64,000 nt of DNA from Yoonia sp. BS5-3 (GTDB lineage: Bacteria; Pseudomonadota; Alphaproteobacteria; Rhodobacterales; Rhodobacteraceae), in contig NZ_CP150951.2 in assembly GCF_038069655.2 (NCBI RefSeq), positions 3,746,001 to 3,810,000 on the forward strand, in the 5' to 3' direction. This document shows, one piece after another, positions 51,782 to 61,436 of the stretch (positions are counted from its first letter, which is position 1; each line of letters opens with the position of its first letter). Both the position numbers and the translations under genes were made by a program. The notes beneath the pieces are model-generated. The model saw only the letters and a list, made by a program, of their open reading frames with translations. It was not told where the DNA came from and ran no database searches.

Positions 51782-53395
51782 ATGGATGAAACCGGACTGA
51801 CGAAATGCGCGGCCAATTACGTGCCGCTGACCCCCTTGTCGCATCTGCAGCGCGCCGCGCGGGTATTCGCGGATCGCGAGGCGTTAGTCTATGGCGACCT
51901 GCGCTTGACCTATGCCGCGTACCACCGGCGCGTCACACAGTTAGCCTCTGCGCTAAGTAAAGCAGGCATCACCCGTGGCGATGTGGTCGCCACCATCCTG
52001 CCCAATGTCCCTGCCCAGTCCGAGGCCGCCTTTGCCGTGCCCGCCTGCGGCGCGGTGCTGAACACGATCAACACACGCCTTGATGTGGATACGATCGCTT
52101 ATATCCTTGATCACGGCGAGGCCAAGCTGGCGCTGGTCGACAGCCAATTCTTGCCCGTTGTCATGTCCGCCATCGACCAGATGCAAGGCCCCGCTCCGAT
52201 CATCATCGAAGTGCCTGACCCTGCGTCTGGCGTGCCCGGCATTGGAGAACAACAGGACTATGAGGACTTTCTGGCCAGCGGCGACCCCGATTTCGAATGG
52301 GTCCTGCCGCAGGACGAATGGGATAGCCTCGCGCTGAACTACACCTCTGGCACCACAGGGCGGCCCAAAGGCGTCGTCTATCACCATCGCGGGGCGTATC
52401 TGATGACCATGGGCACGCCGATCAGCTGGGAGCTGCCGTTGTTCCTGCGCTATCTGCAGATTGTACCGCTGTTCCATTGCAACGGCTGGAACCACACCTG
52501 GATGCTGCCCGCTTTGGGTGGCACGGCCATCTGCTGCCGCGATATCAGCGCGGGTGCGATCTATGATGCTATTGCGGGCGAAGGCGTGACGCATTTCGGC
52601 GGCGCACCCATCGTTTTGAACATGATCGTCAACGCCAGCCAGGCAGACCGCAAACCCTTTGATCACACTGTCGAGGTCTTCACCGCAGGCGCGCCCCCTG
52701 CCCCGGCGACGCTCGCCGCCATCGGCAAGCTGGGGTTCAACATCAAACAGGTCTACGGGCTGACTGAGACTTACGGCCATGTGACCGAATGCATCTGGGA
52801 CCCCGCGCTGGACGATCTGCCAGAAGACGCGCAAGCCGCGATCAAGGCCCGTCAAGGCGTGGCCTTCCCGATGATGGAAGAGGTGACCGTGGTGGATGAC
52901 CAGACGGTTCAGGTCCCGATGGACGGGGCCAGCCAGGGCGAGATCGTGATGCGCGGTAATACGGTGATGAAAGGGTACCTGAAAAACCCGGTCGCCACGC
53001 AAAAGGCCTTTGCCGGCGGCTATTTCCATTCCGAGGATCTGGCGATCCAACATCCGAACGGATCGATACAAATCTCGGACCGGGCCAAGGATATCATCAT
53101 CTCGGGTGGCGAGAATATCAGCTCGGTCGAGGTCGAAGGCGCGCTGATGCACCACCCGGCGGTGAACCTATGTGCAGTGGTGGCCAAACCAGATGACAAA
53201 TGGGGCGAAGTGCCCTGCGCCTTTGTCGAGCTGAAAGAAGGTGCCACGGCCGATGAAGCCGAAGTGATCGCCTTCGCCCGCGAGCGTCTGGCCGGGTTCA
53301 AAACGCCGAAGAAAGTGGTTTTTCAAGAGCTGCCCAAAACCTCAACAGGAAAGATCCAAAAGTTTGAATTGCGCGCACTGGCCAAGAGCCTCTAG
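51782..53395 (+). CDS. Acyl-CoA ligase (AMP-forming), possibly DmdB-like
   Basis: A 537-aa adenylate-forming ligase starting at ATG 51782 behind GGGGGAGGAG. Motifs: LNYTSGTTGRPKGVVYHHRG, YGLTETYGHVTE, GYFHSEDLAIQHPNGSIQIS and the C-terminal Lys in LPKTSTGKIQKFEL. The length and segments resemble roseobacter methylmercaptopropionate-CoA ligase (DmdB) as well as medium-chain acyl-CoA ligases. The substrate is uncertain. It complements the acyl-CoA dehydrogenase operon upstream. Confidence 0.88.
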   Translation: MDETGLTKCAANYVPLTPLSHLQRAARVFADREALVYGDLRLTYAAYHRRVTQLASALSKAGITRGDVVATILPNVPAQSEAAFAVPACGAVLNTINTRLDVDTIAYILDHGEAKLALVDSQFLPVVMSAIDQMQGPAPIIIEVPDPASGVPGIGEQQDYEDFLASGDPDFEWVLPQDEWDSLALNYTSGTTGRPKGVVYHHRGAYLMTMGTPISWELPLFLRYLQIVPLFHCNGWNHTWMLPALGGTAICCRDISAGAIYDAIAGEGVTHFGGAPIVLNMIVNASQADRKPFDHTVEVFTAGAPPAPATLAAIGKLGFNIKQVYGLTETYGHVTECIWDPALDDLPEDAQAAIKARQGVAFPMMEEVTVVDDQTVQVPMDGASQGEIVMRGNTVMKGYLKNPVATQKAFAGGYFHSEDLAIQHPNGSIQISDRAKDIIISGGENISSVEVEGALMHHPAVNLCAVVAKPDDKWGEVPCAFVELKEGATADEAEVIAFARERLAGFKTPKKVVFQELPKTSTGKIQKFELRALAKSL

Positions 53396-53459
53396 GGGCT
53401 ACAATCTTGATTTTTGAAATGTGTAAATGACAACTTAGCGGACGAAGCGAACTTCTAAA

Positions 53460-53996
53460 CTAGAGTGCTCCACACTCTCTCAGTACGATTTCAGCCCGTT
53501 CTTGAACCGATACCTTGGGTAGCTCAATTCTCACATAATCGAGCGCATCCAACGACCGCTTTATGCGGTGATGCTCTTGTACTGCCGCATCGAAACTGTG
53601 CCGTCGTTCAACGTCTCCGACGAAGAGCTTGCTCCAAGGTGGTACGACGAAGACGCGTTTCCAATATGCTTGGGTTTCACCGAGTGTTTCCTTGATCGTG
53701 GGGCCGCCGGAGTGGGCCAAGGCGACGGCCGCGTCGATCATGCCGCGATCAAAGAACACAATACCCTCTCGTTCTTGCGCAGCGCGTAAATCGCACTTCG
53801 CCATCTCGATGGCTCGCAAGGCGAAGGCGTTCATATCCACCCATGGCAAAGCGTCGCCTTTTCTGGCTAATTCATCTGCAACGATGCGGCGGCCAGGTTC
53901 TTGAACAGTCGCAAATCCACGTTCTTCCAATGCCTTCAGCAAAGTTGATTTCCCGCCGCCAGAACAACCTGTCAGAAGTACAAGTTTCGGGTTCAA
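53460..53996 (-). CDS. AAA_28-type P-loop ATPase
   Basis: A 178-aa P-loop protein with Walker A LLTGCSGGGKSTLLKALEER near the start, FFDRGMIDAAVAL as the Walker B/active-site segment and VFVVPPWSKLF in the last half. It is similar to small predicted ATPases or kinases (AAA_28) whose substrates are unknown. It is AT-richer than its neighbours, monocistronic, and convergent with the acyl-CoA ligase gene. Confidence 0.8.
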   Translation of the reverse strand: MNPKLVLLTGCSGGGKSTLLKALEERGFATVQEPGRRIVADELARKGDALPWVDMNAFALRAIEMAKCDLRAAQEREGIVFFDRGMIDAAVALAHSGGPTIKETLGETQAYWKRVFVVPPWSKLFVGDVERRHSFDAAVQEHHRIKRSLDALDYVRIELPKVSVQERAEIVLRECGAL

Positions 53997-54212
53997 GTCA
54001 ATTTTCCTTCTGTCGTTCTTTTCCCTTTAATACACCTAATGCCGCCGCGCTGAGAAACGATAAGCAGGACGTCATACCAAGTCATCGATGTCGACCGGGC
54101 GTGCATTGTTCTTCCGTTACCCTACCGAGCCAGATTCCGCCTGCCCTAAATCCGACATGACAACTGCCTTCTTGCGCTGTAACCTGCGTCAAAAAAGGGC
54201 GGTTTGGGGCGA

Positions 54213-55229
54213 ATGACGGCACTTGATAAATATGTGCGGCTGGAAAGCGGTGGGCTTTGGCGCCCAGAACCGGATGGCCAGCGCCGCGATGTTGTGATCT
54301 CATTTGGGGATGCGACCCTTGTGATTTCGGATGGTGCGGGCCGTCCGCTTGCCCATTGGTCATTACCCGCGCTTGAGCGGCAAAACCCTGGAACCCATCC
54401 CGCCATCTATGCCCCCGATGAAGATGCCAGCGAAATCATAGAGGTTGCCGACGAAACCATGGTCGCCGCCATTGAAGAGGTGCGCGCCGCCCTTGCAAAG
54501 GCCCGCCCGAAACCCGGCAAGCTGCGCCATTGGATTACCGCAGGTGCTGTTGCTCTGGCTCTCGCTCTAGCGGTCTTTTGGCTGCCCGGCGCCTTGACCC
54601 GCCAGACCCTCGCCGTAGTCCCCGCCCCCAAACGGGTCGAGATCGGCGCGACCATGCTGGGCTATATGCAGGCTGAGACGGGTGCCGCCTGCCAAGAGCC
54701 CCGTGCTAACCTGGCCGCCAGCCATCTGGCCCAGCGCCTTTTTGGCGCAGAGACCGCCATGCAGATTGTCGTTCTCCCCAGCCTGCCTCAAGGCGCGGTT
54801 GCCCTACCCGGCGGGCTAATCGTACTGGACTATGGTGTTTTGCGCGGCGCGGATGATCCAGCCGCTGCTGCGGGCTTTGTCCTGGCTGCCCATGCCGCTG
54901 TGGCCGGGAATGATCCGCTGGCCCCCATTTTGCATGATGCCGGGCTTGGCGTGACATTTCGTTTACTCACAACAGGTGATATTCCGGCGGACGTGCTGCA
55001 AAGCGCGGCCCAAGCCCATGCCACACAAACGGGCATTGCAATTGATCCAGACCGGCTGCGCCCCCTTTTTGCGAATGCTTTCATCCCGCACGCCCCTTTC
55101 CTGCGCGTTGCAGATGCCCGGACCGGCAGCATGCCTGAGCTGGGCGATGATGCACTGCCCGAAGCCGATTGGCGCTCGGTGCTCAGCGATAGCGATTGGG
55201 TCAGCTTGCAAAATATCTGCGACATCTGA
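54213..55229 (+). CDS. Membrane protein with a degenerate M48-like peptidase domain
   Basis: A 338-aa protein from ATG 54213. A cytosolic N-terminal part (about 1-100) is followed by one transmembrane helix (WITAGAVALALALAVFWLPG) and a periplasmic domain. There, ALPGGLIVLDYGVLRGADDP followed by AAAAGFVLAAHAAVAGNDPL resembles the M48 layout (ALPGG...GLL...ELAAVLAHE..H), but the HExxH site is HAAVA. It would then be a pseudo-peptidase. The similarity was judged by eye. Confidence 0.55.
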   Translation: MTALDKYVRLESGGLWRPEPDGQRRDVVISFGDATLVISDGAGRPLAHWSLPALERQNPGTHPAIYAPDEDASEIIEVADETMVAAIEEVRAALAKARPKPGKLRHWITAGAVALALALAVFWLPGALTRQTLAVVPAPKRVEIGATMLGYMQAETGAACQEPRANLAASHLAQRLFGAETAMQIVVLPSLPQGAVALPGGLIVLDYGVLRGADDPAAAAGFVLAAHAAVAGNDPLAPILHDAGLGVTFRLLTTGDIPADVLQSAAQAHATQTGIAIDPDRLRPLFANAFIPHAPFLRVADARTGSMPELGDDALPEADWRSVLSDSDWVSLQNICDI

Positions 55230-55232
55230 CGG

Positions 55233-55688
55233 ATGGGCGCGGCGCTGTATATTCGGACAGCAAAAGCGGATGATCTGCCTGCTTTGACTGCCCTTTATCA
55301 GCATCTCAGCCCCGAGGATCCACCCTGCCCGCCCGCCTTGGCTGCTGAGAATTTTGCGCAGTTTCAAACCTATGGGCCGAGCGCAATTTTCGTTGGCTGT
55401 GATGACGACAGATTGCTATGCTCGTGCACCCTGGTCGTCATTCCCAATCTGACACGTGGCGGGCGGCCCTATGCGCTGATTGAAAATGTCGTCACCCATA
55501 ACGGATATCGCAATCAAGGCTTTGGCAAGAAGATACTGGACGCCGCCTGCGTTCATGCCTGGGCGCAAAACTGCTATAAAGTAATGCTCATGACCGGATC
55601 AAAACGGCCGTCCACATTGAAGTTTTATGAAAGCGCCGGTTTTGCGCAAAACAAAACCGGCTTTCAAAAACGTGCCCCGGGTTTTTAG
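55233..55688 (+). CDS. GNAT-family N-acetyltransferase
   Basis: A 151-aa GNAT: YIRTAKADDLPALTALYQHL (strand 1-helix 1), then LIENVVTHNGYRNQGFGKKI, whose RNQGFGK loop binds the acetyl-CoA pyrophosphate, and FYESAGFAQNKTGF. The acceptor substrate is unknown. It begins 3 bp after the membrane protein gene and is convergent with upp. Confidence 0.88.
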   Translation: MGAALYIRTAKADDLPALTALYQHLSPEDPPCPPALAAENFAQFQTYGPSAIFVGCDDDRLLCSCTLVVIPNLTRGGRPYALIENVVTHNGYRNQGFGKKILDAACVHAWAQNCYKVMLMTGSKRPSTLKFYESAGFAQNKTGFQKRAPGF

Positions 55689-55696
55689 GCCCTAAG

Positions 55697-56329
55697 CTAT
55701 TTCGTGCCGAACATCCGGTCGCCGGCGTCACCCAGACCGGGCACGATATAGCCGTTTTCGTTGAGGTGACTATCAACAGCCGCTGTGACGATGGGCACGT
55801 CTGGGTGCGCCTCTTTCATGCGTGCGATGCCTTCGGGCGCGGCCAAAAGGCATAAGAAGCGGATATTCGTTGCCCCGGCCTCTTTGAGCAAATCGATCGC
55901 TGCGACCGAAGAATTGCCGGTAGCCAGCATCGGATCGACGGCGATCACCAGTCGGTCCTCCATCTCGGTGGGCACTTTGAAATAGTATTGCACGGGTTTC
56001 AGCGTTTCTTCATCCCGGTAGAGCCCGACAAAGCCCACGCGGGCCGACGGTATCAGTTCCAGAATGCCGTCAAGCAGCCCATTGCCCGCCCGCAGGATTG
56101 AGACCAGTGCCAGCTTTTTCCCGTCCAGCGTCGGTGCATCCATCGGCTCAAGCGGCGTATCGATCCGCTTGGTTGTCATGGGCAGTTCGCGCGTGACCTC
56201 ATAGGCCAGCAGCTGGCTGATTTCCCGCAGAAGCTGCCGGAAAACGGCTGTTGAGGTGTCCTGCTGCCGCATCAGCGTCAGTTTGTGTTGCACCAGCGGG
56301 TGCGTGACGTGGGTCAGGTGTTCGGTCAT
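55697..56329 (-). CDS. upp: Uracil phosphoribosyltransferase
   Basis: A 210-aa enzyme: uracil plus PRPP gives [23 protein letters not shown] and the PRPP-binding [19 protein letters not shown] are diagnostic, as is the C-terminal [15 protein letters not shown]. It is the last gene of the salvage operon and overlaps add by four bases. Confidence 0.96.
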   Translation of the reverse strand: MTEHLTHVTHPLVQHKLTLMRQQDTSTAVFRQLLREISQLLAYEVTRELPMTTKRIDTPLEPMDAPTLDGKKLALVSILRAGNGLLDGILELIPSARVGFVGLYRDEETLKPVQYYFKVPTEMEDRLVIAVDPMLATGNSSVAAIDLLKEAGATNIRFLCLLAAPEGIARMKEAHPDVPIVTAAVDSHLNENGYIVPGLGDAGDRMFGTK

Positions 56330-57312
56330 GTCGTTTCCAGTCGTTTGGCCACGCGGGCGCGGGTGTCATCATCGCAGAAAGCCGCCGCAAGTGCGGTTTC
56401 GTTGATGGTTTTGAAATCGTCTTCATTCCAGCCGAATGTCTTGTGCAACATGTCATATTCGGCGGTCATGGTGGTGTGAAAGAAGGGTGGATCGTCCGTT
56501 GAGACGGTGACTTTGACGCCCCGGTCCCGGAGTTTGACGATGGGGTGGTCGGCCCAGCCCTCCACCGCATTCAGGACCACGTTGGAGCCGGGGCAGACCT
56601 CAAGCACGATCCCCTGTTCGGCGATTTGTTCCATCAAGGCAGGGTCTTGCACCGCACTGATCCCATGCCCGATCCGGGCGACGCGCAGGTCCCGGATGGT
56701 GTCGGCCACCATATCCGGCCCGCCCCATTCGCCCGCATGGCAGGTCAGCGGCATCCCCGCCTCGCGCGCCATGTCGAAACTGTAGGCGTAATCCCCAGGA
56801 CGTCCGACCATTTCGCCGCCCGCCATGCCGTAGCCGGTGATGAAATCGCCAAAGGTTTCGACAGCGCATTTGGCGGCCGGTTTGCAGGCCTCTGGCCCGA
56901 AATGCCGGATGCCGGTGACGATGCCTTTGAGGGTGATCCCGAATTGTGTCTCCGCCTGATTTGCAGCGTCTTGCATCGCCGCAAGATACTCGCGCCATGC
57001 GACAAGATCGCCCCCGCCGCAAAAGTCAGGCGAGACGAAGGTTTCCATGTAGACCACCCCATGCGCCGCCGTTTCTTCCAGCACGGCCAAGGTCAGGCGG
57101 CGGAAGTCTTCGGGGGATTGGAGCGTTGTGCAGGCGGCCTCGTAGACCTGCAGGAAATGGTCGAAGTCCCGGAAGGCATAGCCCCCCTCGGGCGTGAATA
57201 TCTTGGATAGGTCCAGGTTTTTCTCAGCTGCCAAACCTTTGATGAAGCTGGGCGGTGCGCAACCTTCCAAATGCGTGTGCAACTCGATTTTGGGCGTGTT
57301 TTTGAAGGTCAT
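56326..57312 (-). CDS. add: Adenosine deaminase
   Basis: A 328-aa metal-dependent deaminase. The metal ligands and active site are visible: [10 protein letters not shown] (HxH), [12 protein letters not shown] (His, Glu), [12 protein letters not shown] and [20 protein letters not shown] (catalytic Asp). It converts adenosine to inosine. It overlaps deoB and upp by four bases at each end. Confidence 0.93.
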   Translation of the reverse strand: MTFKNTPKIELHTHLEGCAPPSFIKGLAAEKNLDLSKIFTPEGGYAFRDFDHFLQVYEAACTTLQSPEDFRRLTLAVLEETAAHGVVYMETFVSPDFCGGGDLVAWREYLAAMQDAANQAETQFGITLKGIVTGIRHFGPEACKPAAKCAVETFGDFITGYGMAGGEMVGRPGDYAYSFDMAREAGMPLTCHAGEWGGPDMVADTIRDLRVARIGHGISAVQDPALMEQIAEQGIVLEVCPGSNVVLNAVEGWADHPIVKLRDRGVKVTVSTDDPPFFHTTMTAEYDMLHKTFGWNEDDFKTINETALAAAFCDDDTRARVAKRLETT

Positions 57313-58478
57313 ATGAAACTGGTTCCTTCCCCTTGATAGGGCACGTTCAAATGCGTTGCGATGCTGGCCGCGACGTCAGCAAAAGCCAATTGCCCCAATG
57401 GCTTGGCCCCGATCCCATGCACCAGCACCGGTACCCGTTCTCGGGTGTGGTCGGTGCCCGGCCATGTGGGGTCATTGCCATGATCGGCGGTGACGATCAA
57501 CAGGTCATCCGCGCGCAACTTCGGCAAGAGCTTCGCCAATGCGCGGTCAAACCATTCCAGATGTCCGGCATAACCCTGTGGATCGCGCCTGTGCCCGAAT
57601 TCGCTGTCGAATTCAACAAGATTGGCAAAGACAAAGGCGCCGTCCTCCGCCTCATCAGCGAGCCCATGGATATGGTCCATCAATTCCGCATCGCGGCCTT
57701 TGCGCAGGTCGTCGATCCCACGCATCGAGAAGATGTCGCCGATTTTGCCAACGGCATGCACGGGGTGTCCGGCCTGTTGAACATAGTCGCAGATCGTGGG
57801 CGACGGCGGGGCGATGGCGTAGTCTTTGCGGTTCGCGGTACGGGTGAAATTGCCGGGTTCGCCGACAAAGGGTCGTGCGATGACCCGGCCCACTTTCATC
57901 GCATGCAAAATGGGCGCCATATCCTCGCAGAGTTTCAGCAGAGGTTGCAGGCCGAACGTCTCTTCATGCGCCGCGATCTGCAGCACGCTGTCCGCAGAAG
58001 TATAGCAGATGGGCCAGCCCGTTTTGAGGTGCGCGGCCCCTTCCTCGGCAATGATCTTAGTGCCGGATGAATGCTTGTTGCCAAGAATACCTGTCGTGCC
58101 TGCCGCCGCACAGATTTGCGCGGTCAGGTCGTCGGGAAACGCCGGGTTTTGATCTGGAAAGACGGTCCAATCCCATGGCACGGGCACGCCCGCCAATTCC
58201 CAATGGCCTGAGGGCGTGTCTTTCCCGGGCGAGACTTCAGTGGCCGCGCCCCACGCGCCGGTGGGCACAGGTCCAGTTTGGTCAATGCCGTTGGCCAATT
58301 GAACAGCCGCACCAAGCCCCAAACCCTGCAGCGTTGGGGCGTCGAGCCCAACAGTCTCGGCGATATGCCCCACCGTATTGGCCCCAGTATCGGGCAAATC
58401 CCCGTTAAAGAACTGATCCGCATCCGGCGCGCCGCCGATGCCCACGCTGTCGATCACAATCAGGAATGCGCGCCCCAT
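57309..58478 (-). CDS. deoB: Phosphopentomutase
   Basis: A 389-aa alkaline-phosphatase-fold mutase: AFLIVIDSVGIGGAPDADQF at the N-terminus (first metal Asp), DTPSGHWELAG with the phosphorylated Thr, and VTADHGNDPTWPGTDHTRE (metal His/Asp). It interconverts ribose- or deoxyribose-1-phosphate and the 5-phosphate, linking the salvage genes to central metabolism. Its first base is shared with the deoA stop. Confidence 0.95.
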   Translation of the reverse strand: MGRAFLIVIDSVGIGGAPDADQFFNGDLPDTGANTVGHIAETVGLDAPTLQGLGLGAAVQLANGIDQTGPVPTGAWGAATEVSPGKDTPSGHWELAGVPVPWDWTVFPDQNPAFPDDLTAQICAAAGTTGILGNKHSSGTKIIAEEGAAHLKTGWPICYTSADSVLQIAAHEETFGLQPLLKLCEDMAPILHAMKVGRVIARPFVGEPGNFTRTANRKDYAIAPPSPTICDYVQQAGHPVHAVGKIGDIFSMRGIDDLRKGRDAELMDHIHGLADEAEDGAFVFANLVEFDSEFGHRRDPQGYAGHLEWFDRALAKLLPKLRADDLLIVTADHGNDPTWPGTDHTRERVPVLVHGIGAKPLGQLAFADVAASIATHLNVPYQGEGTSFI

Positions 58479-59779
58479 CAGCTGACCCTTTCAATGATCA
58501 GCGGGCCACGGGTGTTGCCCTCGCCGATGGTAATTGCGGCCTGCACCGCGCGCGCGGCCGCTTCGGCGGCATCCTCATCTGCCGCATGGACGGTGCACAA
58601 CGGCGCGCCCGCCGTGACGTGATCGCCCAGCCCCACCATCTCAGTGAACCCAACCGTCGGATCGATGCGGTCCGTTTCCACCCGGCGTCCGCCGCCCAAG
58701 TCTACAACGGTCAGCCCCAGGGCCTCACCATCAATCGCCGTGATTTGCCCGGCCTCAGGGGCGACGACAGCGCCTACGACAGGGGCTTTGGGCAAGTGGG
58801 TGTGCCAGTCCTGCGCCATATCGGGTGGGCCGCCAAGGGCTGCGATCATCCGCGCGAAACGCTCCATCGCGGCACCGGACGCCAAGGCGTGGCTGACCCG
58901 CCCGATGGCTTTGTCCTCATTTTCACCTTGCATCACAAGTAGTTGGACGCAGAACGCAAAACTGAGGTCATAAAGACGCGGCGCCGCGGTTTTGTTGCCG
59001 GACAGGACCTCCATGCAGACCGCCACTTCGACCGCATTGCCCAGCGCAGGGGCGAGCGGTTCGTTCATATCCGTGATCATGGCGGTGGTTTTGCACCCGG
59101 CCCCATTGGCCGCATCGACCAGTGCGCGGGCCAGGTCACGGGCCGCGTCATGAGTTTTCATAAACGCGCCGCTGCCGCATTTGACGTCGAGCACAAGCCC
59201 CTCCAACCCCGCCGACAGTTTCTTGGACAGGATTGAGGCGGTGATCAGATCGATGCTTTCGACTGTCGATGTCACGTCCCGGATTGCATAGAGCCGCCGG
59301 TCCGCAGGCGCGATTTGCCCGGTGGCGCTGACAATCGCACAGCCGACGTCGCGGGTGATCTGGCGCAGTTCATCTTCGGTGACGTTGATATCGACACCGG
59401 GAATTGCGCTGAGCTTGTCCAATGTGCCCCCGGTGTGCCCGAGACCCCGACCCGAAATCATCGGCACATAAACCCCGCAAGCGGCCAAAACAGGTGCCAA
59501 GATCAAGGAGACGCAATCGCCCACCCCTCCGGTCGAATGTTTGTCCAGCACCGGGCCCGGCAGGTCCCATTCCAATACATCACCACTGTCGCGCATGCCT
59601 TGTGTCAAGGCTACACGGCCCGCGTCAGACAGACCGTTCAGACAGACAGCCATGGCAAAGGCCCCGGCTTGGGCATCGCTGACCGTGCCGCCGGCCAAAC
59701 CACGGGCAAACCATGTGAGCTCTTCCTGGGTGGGCGTTTCCTTGCGCCTGACGGCGGCTATGATCGCACGGGCGTCCAT
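58478..59779 (-). CDS. deoA: Thymidine phosphorylase
   Basis: A 433-aa pyrimidine nucleoside phosphorylase. LDKHSTGGVGDCVSLILAPV is the phosphate/substrate motif, with GRGLGHTGGTLDKLSAIPG and LVLDVKCGSGAFMKTHDAAR following. It splits thymidine with phosphate into thymine and deoxyribose-1-phosphate, which DeoB then processes. It follows cdd by 3 bp. Confidence 0.95.
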   Translation of the reverse strand: MDARAIIAAVRRKETPTQEELTWFARGLAGGTVSDAQAGAFAMAVCLNGLSDAGRVALTQGMRDSGDVLEWDLPGPVLDKHSTGGVGDCVSLILAPVLAACGVYVPMISGRGLGHTGGTLDKLSAIPGVDINVTEDELRQITRDVGCAIVSATGQIAPADRRLYAIRDVTSTVESIDLITASILSKKLSAGLEGLVLDVKCGSGAFMKTHDAARDLARALVDAANGAGCKTTAMITDMNEPLAPALGNAVEVAVCMEVLSGNKTAAPRLYDLSFAFCVQLLVMQGENEDKAIGRVSHALASGAAMERFARMIAALGGPPDMAQDWHTHLPKAPVVGAVVAPEAGQITAIDGEALGLTVVDLGGGRRVETDRIDPTVGFTEMVGLGDHVTAGAPLCTVHAADEDAAEAAARAVQAAITIGEGNTRGPLIIERVS

Positions 59780-59782
59780 GGG

Positions 59783-60175
59783 TTACGTACGGCTCATATA
59801 ATCGGCGTCAAAACTGCCGGGCAGCAGGGCGCCGACGGTCGTTTCATGGGTGATGCCGTCTGTTGTGGCCAAAATAACGGTGACATCTTGTCCGGCAAAT
59901 TCCGCGATTTTCTGGCGGCAACCGCCGCAAGGGCTAACAGGTTTCGGGCTGTCAGCGATCACCGCGATTTCGGTGATCTGCGTGTCCCCGCCCGCGATCA
60001 TGGCGGCAATGGCCCCGGCCTCAGCACAGGTACCTTCGGGATAAGCCACATTTTCCACATTGCAACCTGTGTAGATAGCGCCAGAGGCGGCCTTCAGCGC
60101 GGCCCCAACCTTGAAATTGGAATAGGGCGCATGGGCGTTTTCACGGACCGCGCGGGCGGCGTCGATAAGGGACAT
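59783..60175 (-). CDS. cdd: Cytidine deaminase
   Basis: A 130-aa tetrameric-type deaminase starting at ATG 60175. CNVENVAYPEGTCAEAGAIA carries the zinc Cys and catalytic Glu, and SPCGGCRQKIAEF the other two zinc Cys. It deaminates cytidine and deoxycytidine. It opens the tight salvage operon cdd-deoA-deoB-add-upp. Confidence 0.93.
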   Translation of the reverse strand: MSLIDAARAVRENAHAPYSNFKVGAALKAASGAIYTGCNVENVAYPEGTCAEAGAIAAMIAGGDTQITEIAVIADSPKPVSPCGGCRQKIAEFAGQDVTVILATTDGITHETTVGALLPGSFDADYMSRT

Positions 60176-60232
60176 GAAGGTCTCCGGATTGTTTCGGACC
60201 AAACTGATCCGTCATGCGCCCGGATGCAAGGC

Positions 60233-61315
60233 TTACAGGGTGGTGAATTTGCCCGGCAGCGTGACCTCAAGCAGTTCAATGTCATCGGAGGGCTGCGCAT
60301 AGCGCGTCGCCAGCCCGGGTGGGATGACAAATGCATCGCCGGGCTGCAGCTTCTGCGGCTCTTTGCCTGCGCCCTCCAATGTCATGGTGCCTTCCATGAC
60401 AAAGGTGAAATGGATGTCCGCGTCATGTTTGACCCAGGTCGGATCACCCGCGCCGCGTTTGATCACGTGCACCCCGGCCATATTCTGCGTATTAGCGGCA
60501 ATCGTGGTGTCGCGCGATTGGTAACCGGGCAGCCGCGCGAGGAACCATTGGGCCTTGACCCCTTGGTTGAACACAAATCTTTGCCCCTGCCATTCCCGGT
60601 CCGGGCGCAGATGTGGTGTGGGGAGGGTCATGTCGTGGTCAATCTCGGTGATATGCTCGGCAGGCACGCCGATCTCAATAACCTCAATCCCGTCAGAGGC
60701 TTCCAACACCCGGTGCCGGATTTCGGGCGGCTGGATCACGCAATCGCCCGGCGTCAGGCGGATGGGCGGGCCTTGGTCCTCATAGACCACATCCACCCAG
60801 CCCCGGTAGCAAAAGATCAGCTGAAAGCCGACCTTGTGGAAATGCACCATATCGGGGACCGGGCCACCGTCAGGGATACGGATATGGCTGGCAATGATCG
60901 ACCCGCCCAAACGGCTGGGGATCAGATCGCGGTAGTGCATGCCCGCACGGCCGATAACCCATGGGGCTTGGTCTGCAAGGCGGCGCACAACAAAGGCGTG
61001 GTCGGGCTGCGGCAGCTCCAAGGGCGGGTTCAGCGGATGCACGGTAATCTGCGTGCCACCCGGTGAAGTCAGCCGGTTTTGCCCATCCGCAAAATTCGGA
61101 TCATCGGTCAGTATCCGTAGGTCGGGACCTACCCCGCTGCCCAGTTCCAACCGCACACGCAACCCATGCCCTGAATAAACAGCAACCGATGGATCATCAG
61201 CTGGATAGATCATATCAAGACGCATGCCTAAGGTCTTTGCGAAAAATGCCAGATCAGCGCGTAGATCGACGGTTGGCAAGCGAATTTCTGCCTGGATTGT
61301 GTAGGTCTTGCTCAT
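60233..61315 (-). CDS. Glyoxalase-like plus double-cupin protein
   Basis: A 360-aa protein starting at ATG 61315 (MSKTYTIQAEIRLPTVDLRA). Residues about 5-75 resemble a glyoxalase half-module (LAFFAKTLGMRLDMIYPADD). Two cupin barrels follow: HFHKVGFQLIFCYRGWVDVV, and DADIHFTFVMEGTMTLEGAG with QPGDAFVIPPGLATRYAQ. The metal ligands appear partly conserved. The catalysed reaction is unknown. It lies upstream of cdd with a 57-bp gap and may share its transcript. Confidence 0.75.
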   Translation of the reverse strand: MSKTYTIQAEIRLPTVDLRADLAFFAKTLGMRLDMIYPADDPSVAVYSGHGLRVRLELGSGVGPDLRILTDDPNFADGQNRLTSPGGTQITVHPLNPPLELPQPDHAFVVRRLADQAPWVIGRAGMHYRDLIPSRLGGSIIASHIRIPDGGPVPDMVHFHKVGFQLIFCYRGWVDVVYEDQGPPIRLTPGDCVIQPPEIRHRVLEASDGIEVIEIGVPAEHITEIDHDMTLPTPHLRPDREWQGQRFVFNQGVKAQWFLARLPGYQSRDTTIAANTQNMAGVHVIKRGAGDPTWVKHDADIHFTFVMEGTMTLEGAGKEPQKLQPGDAFVIPPGLATRYAQPSDDIELLEVTLPGKFTTL

Positions 61316-61436
61316 GAAAGGTACCCTGTCCGGCACCGGAATTATTTGCAAGACTGATCCTTTCATGTTTAACCGAAACCAGAACAAGCTCTCAGCTGAA
61401 AAATAGTTTAACACTAAACCAAATTATGAGGACCTG

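Noticed and set aside
59315..61066. 583-codon plus-strand ORF opposite deoA, cdd and the cupin gene
   Set aside because: Long only because of high GC content at codon third positions; three well-supported genes occupy the other strand.
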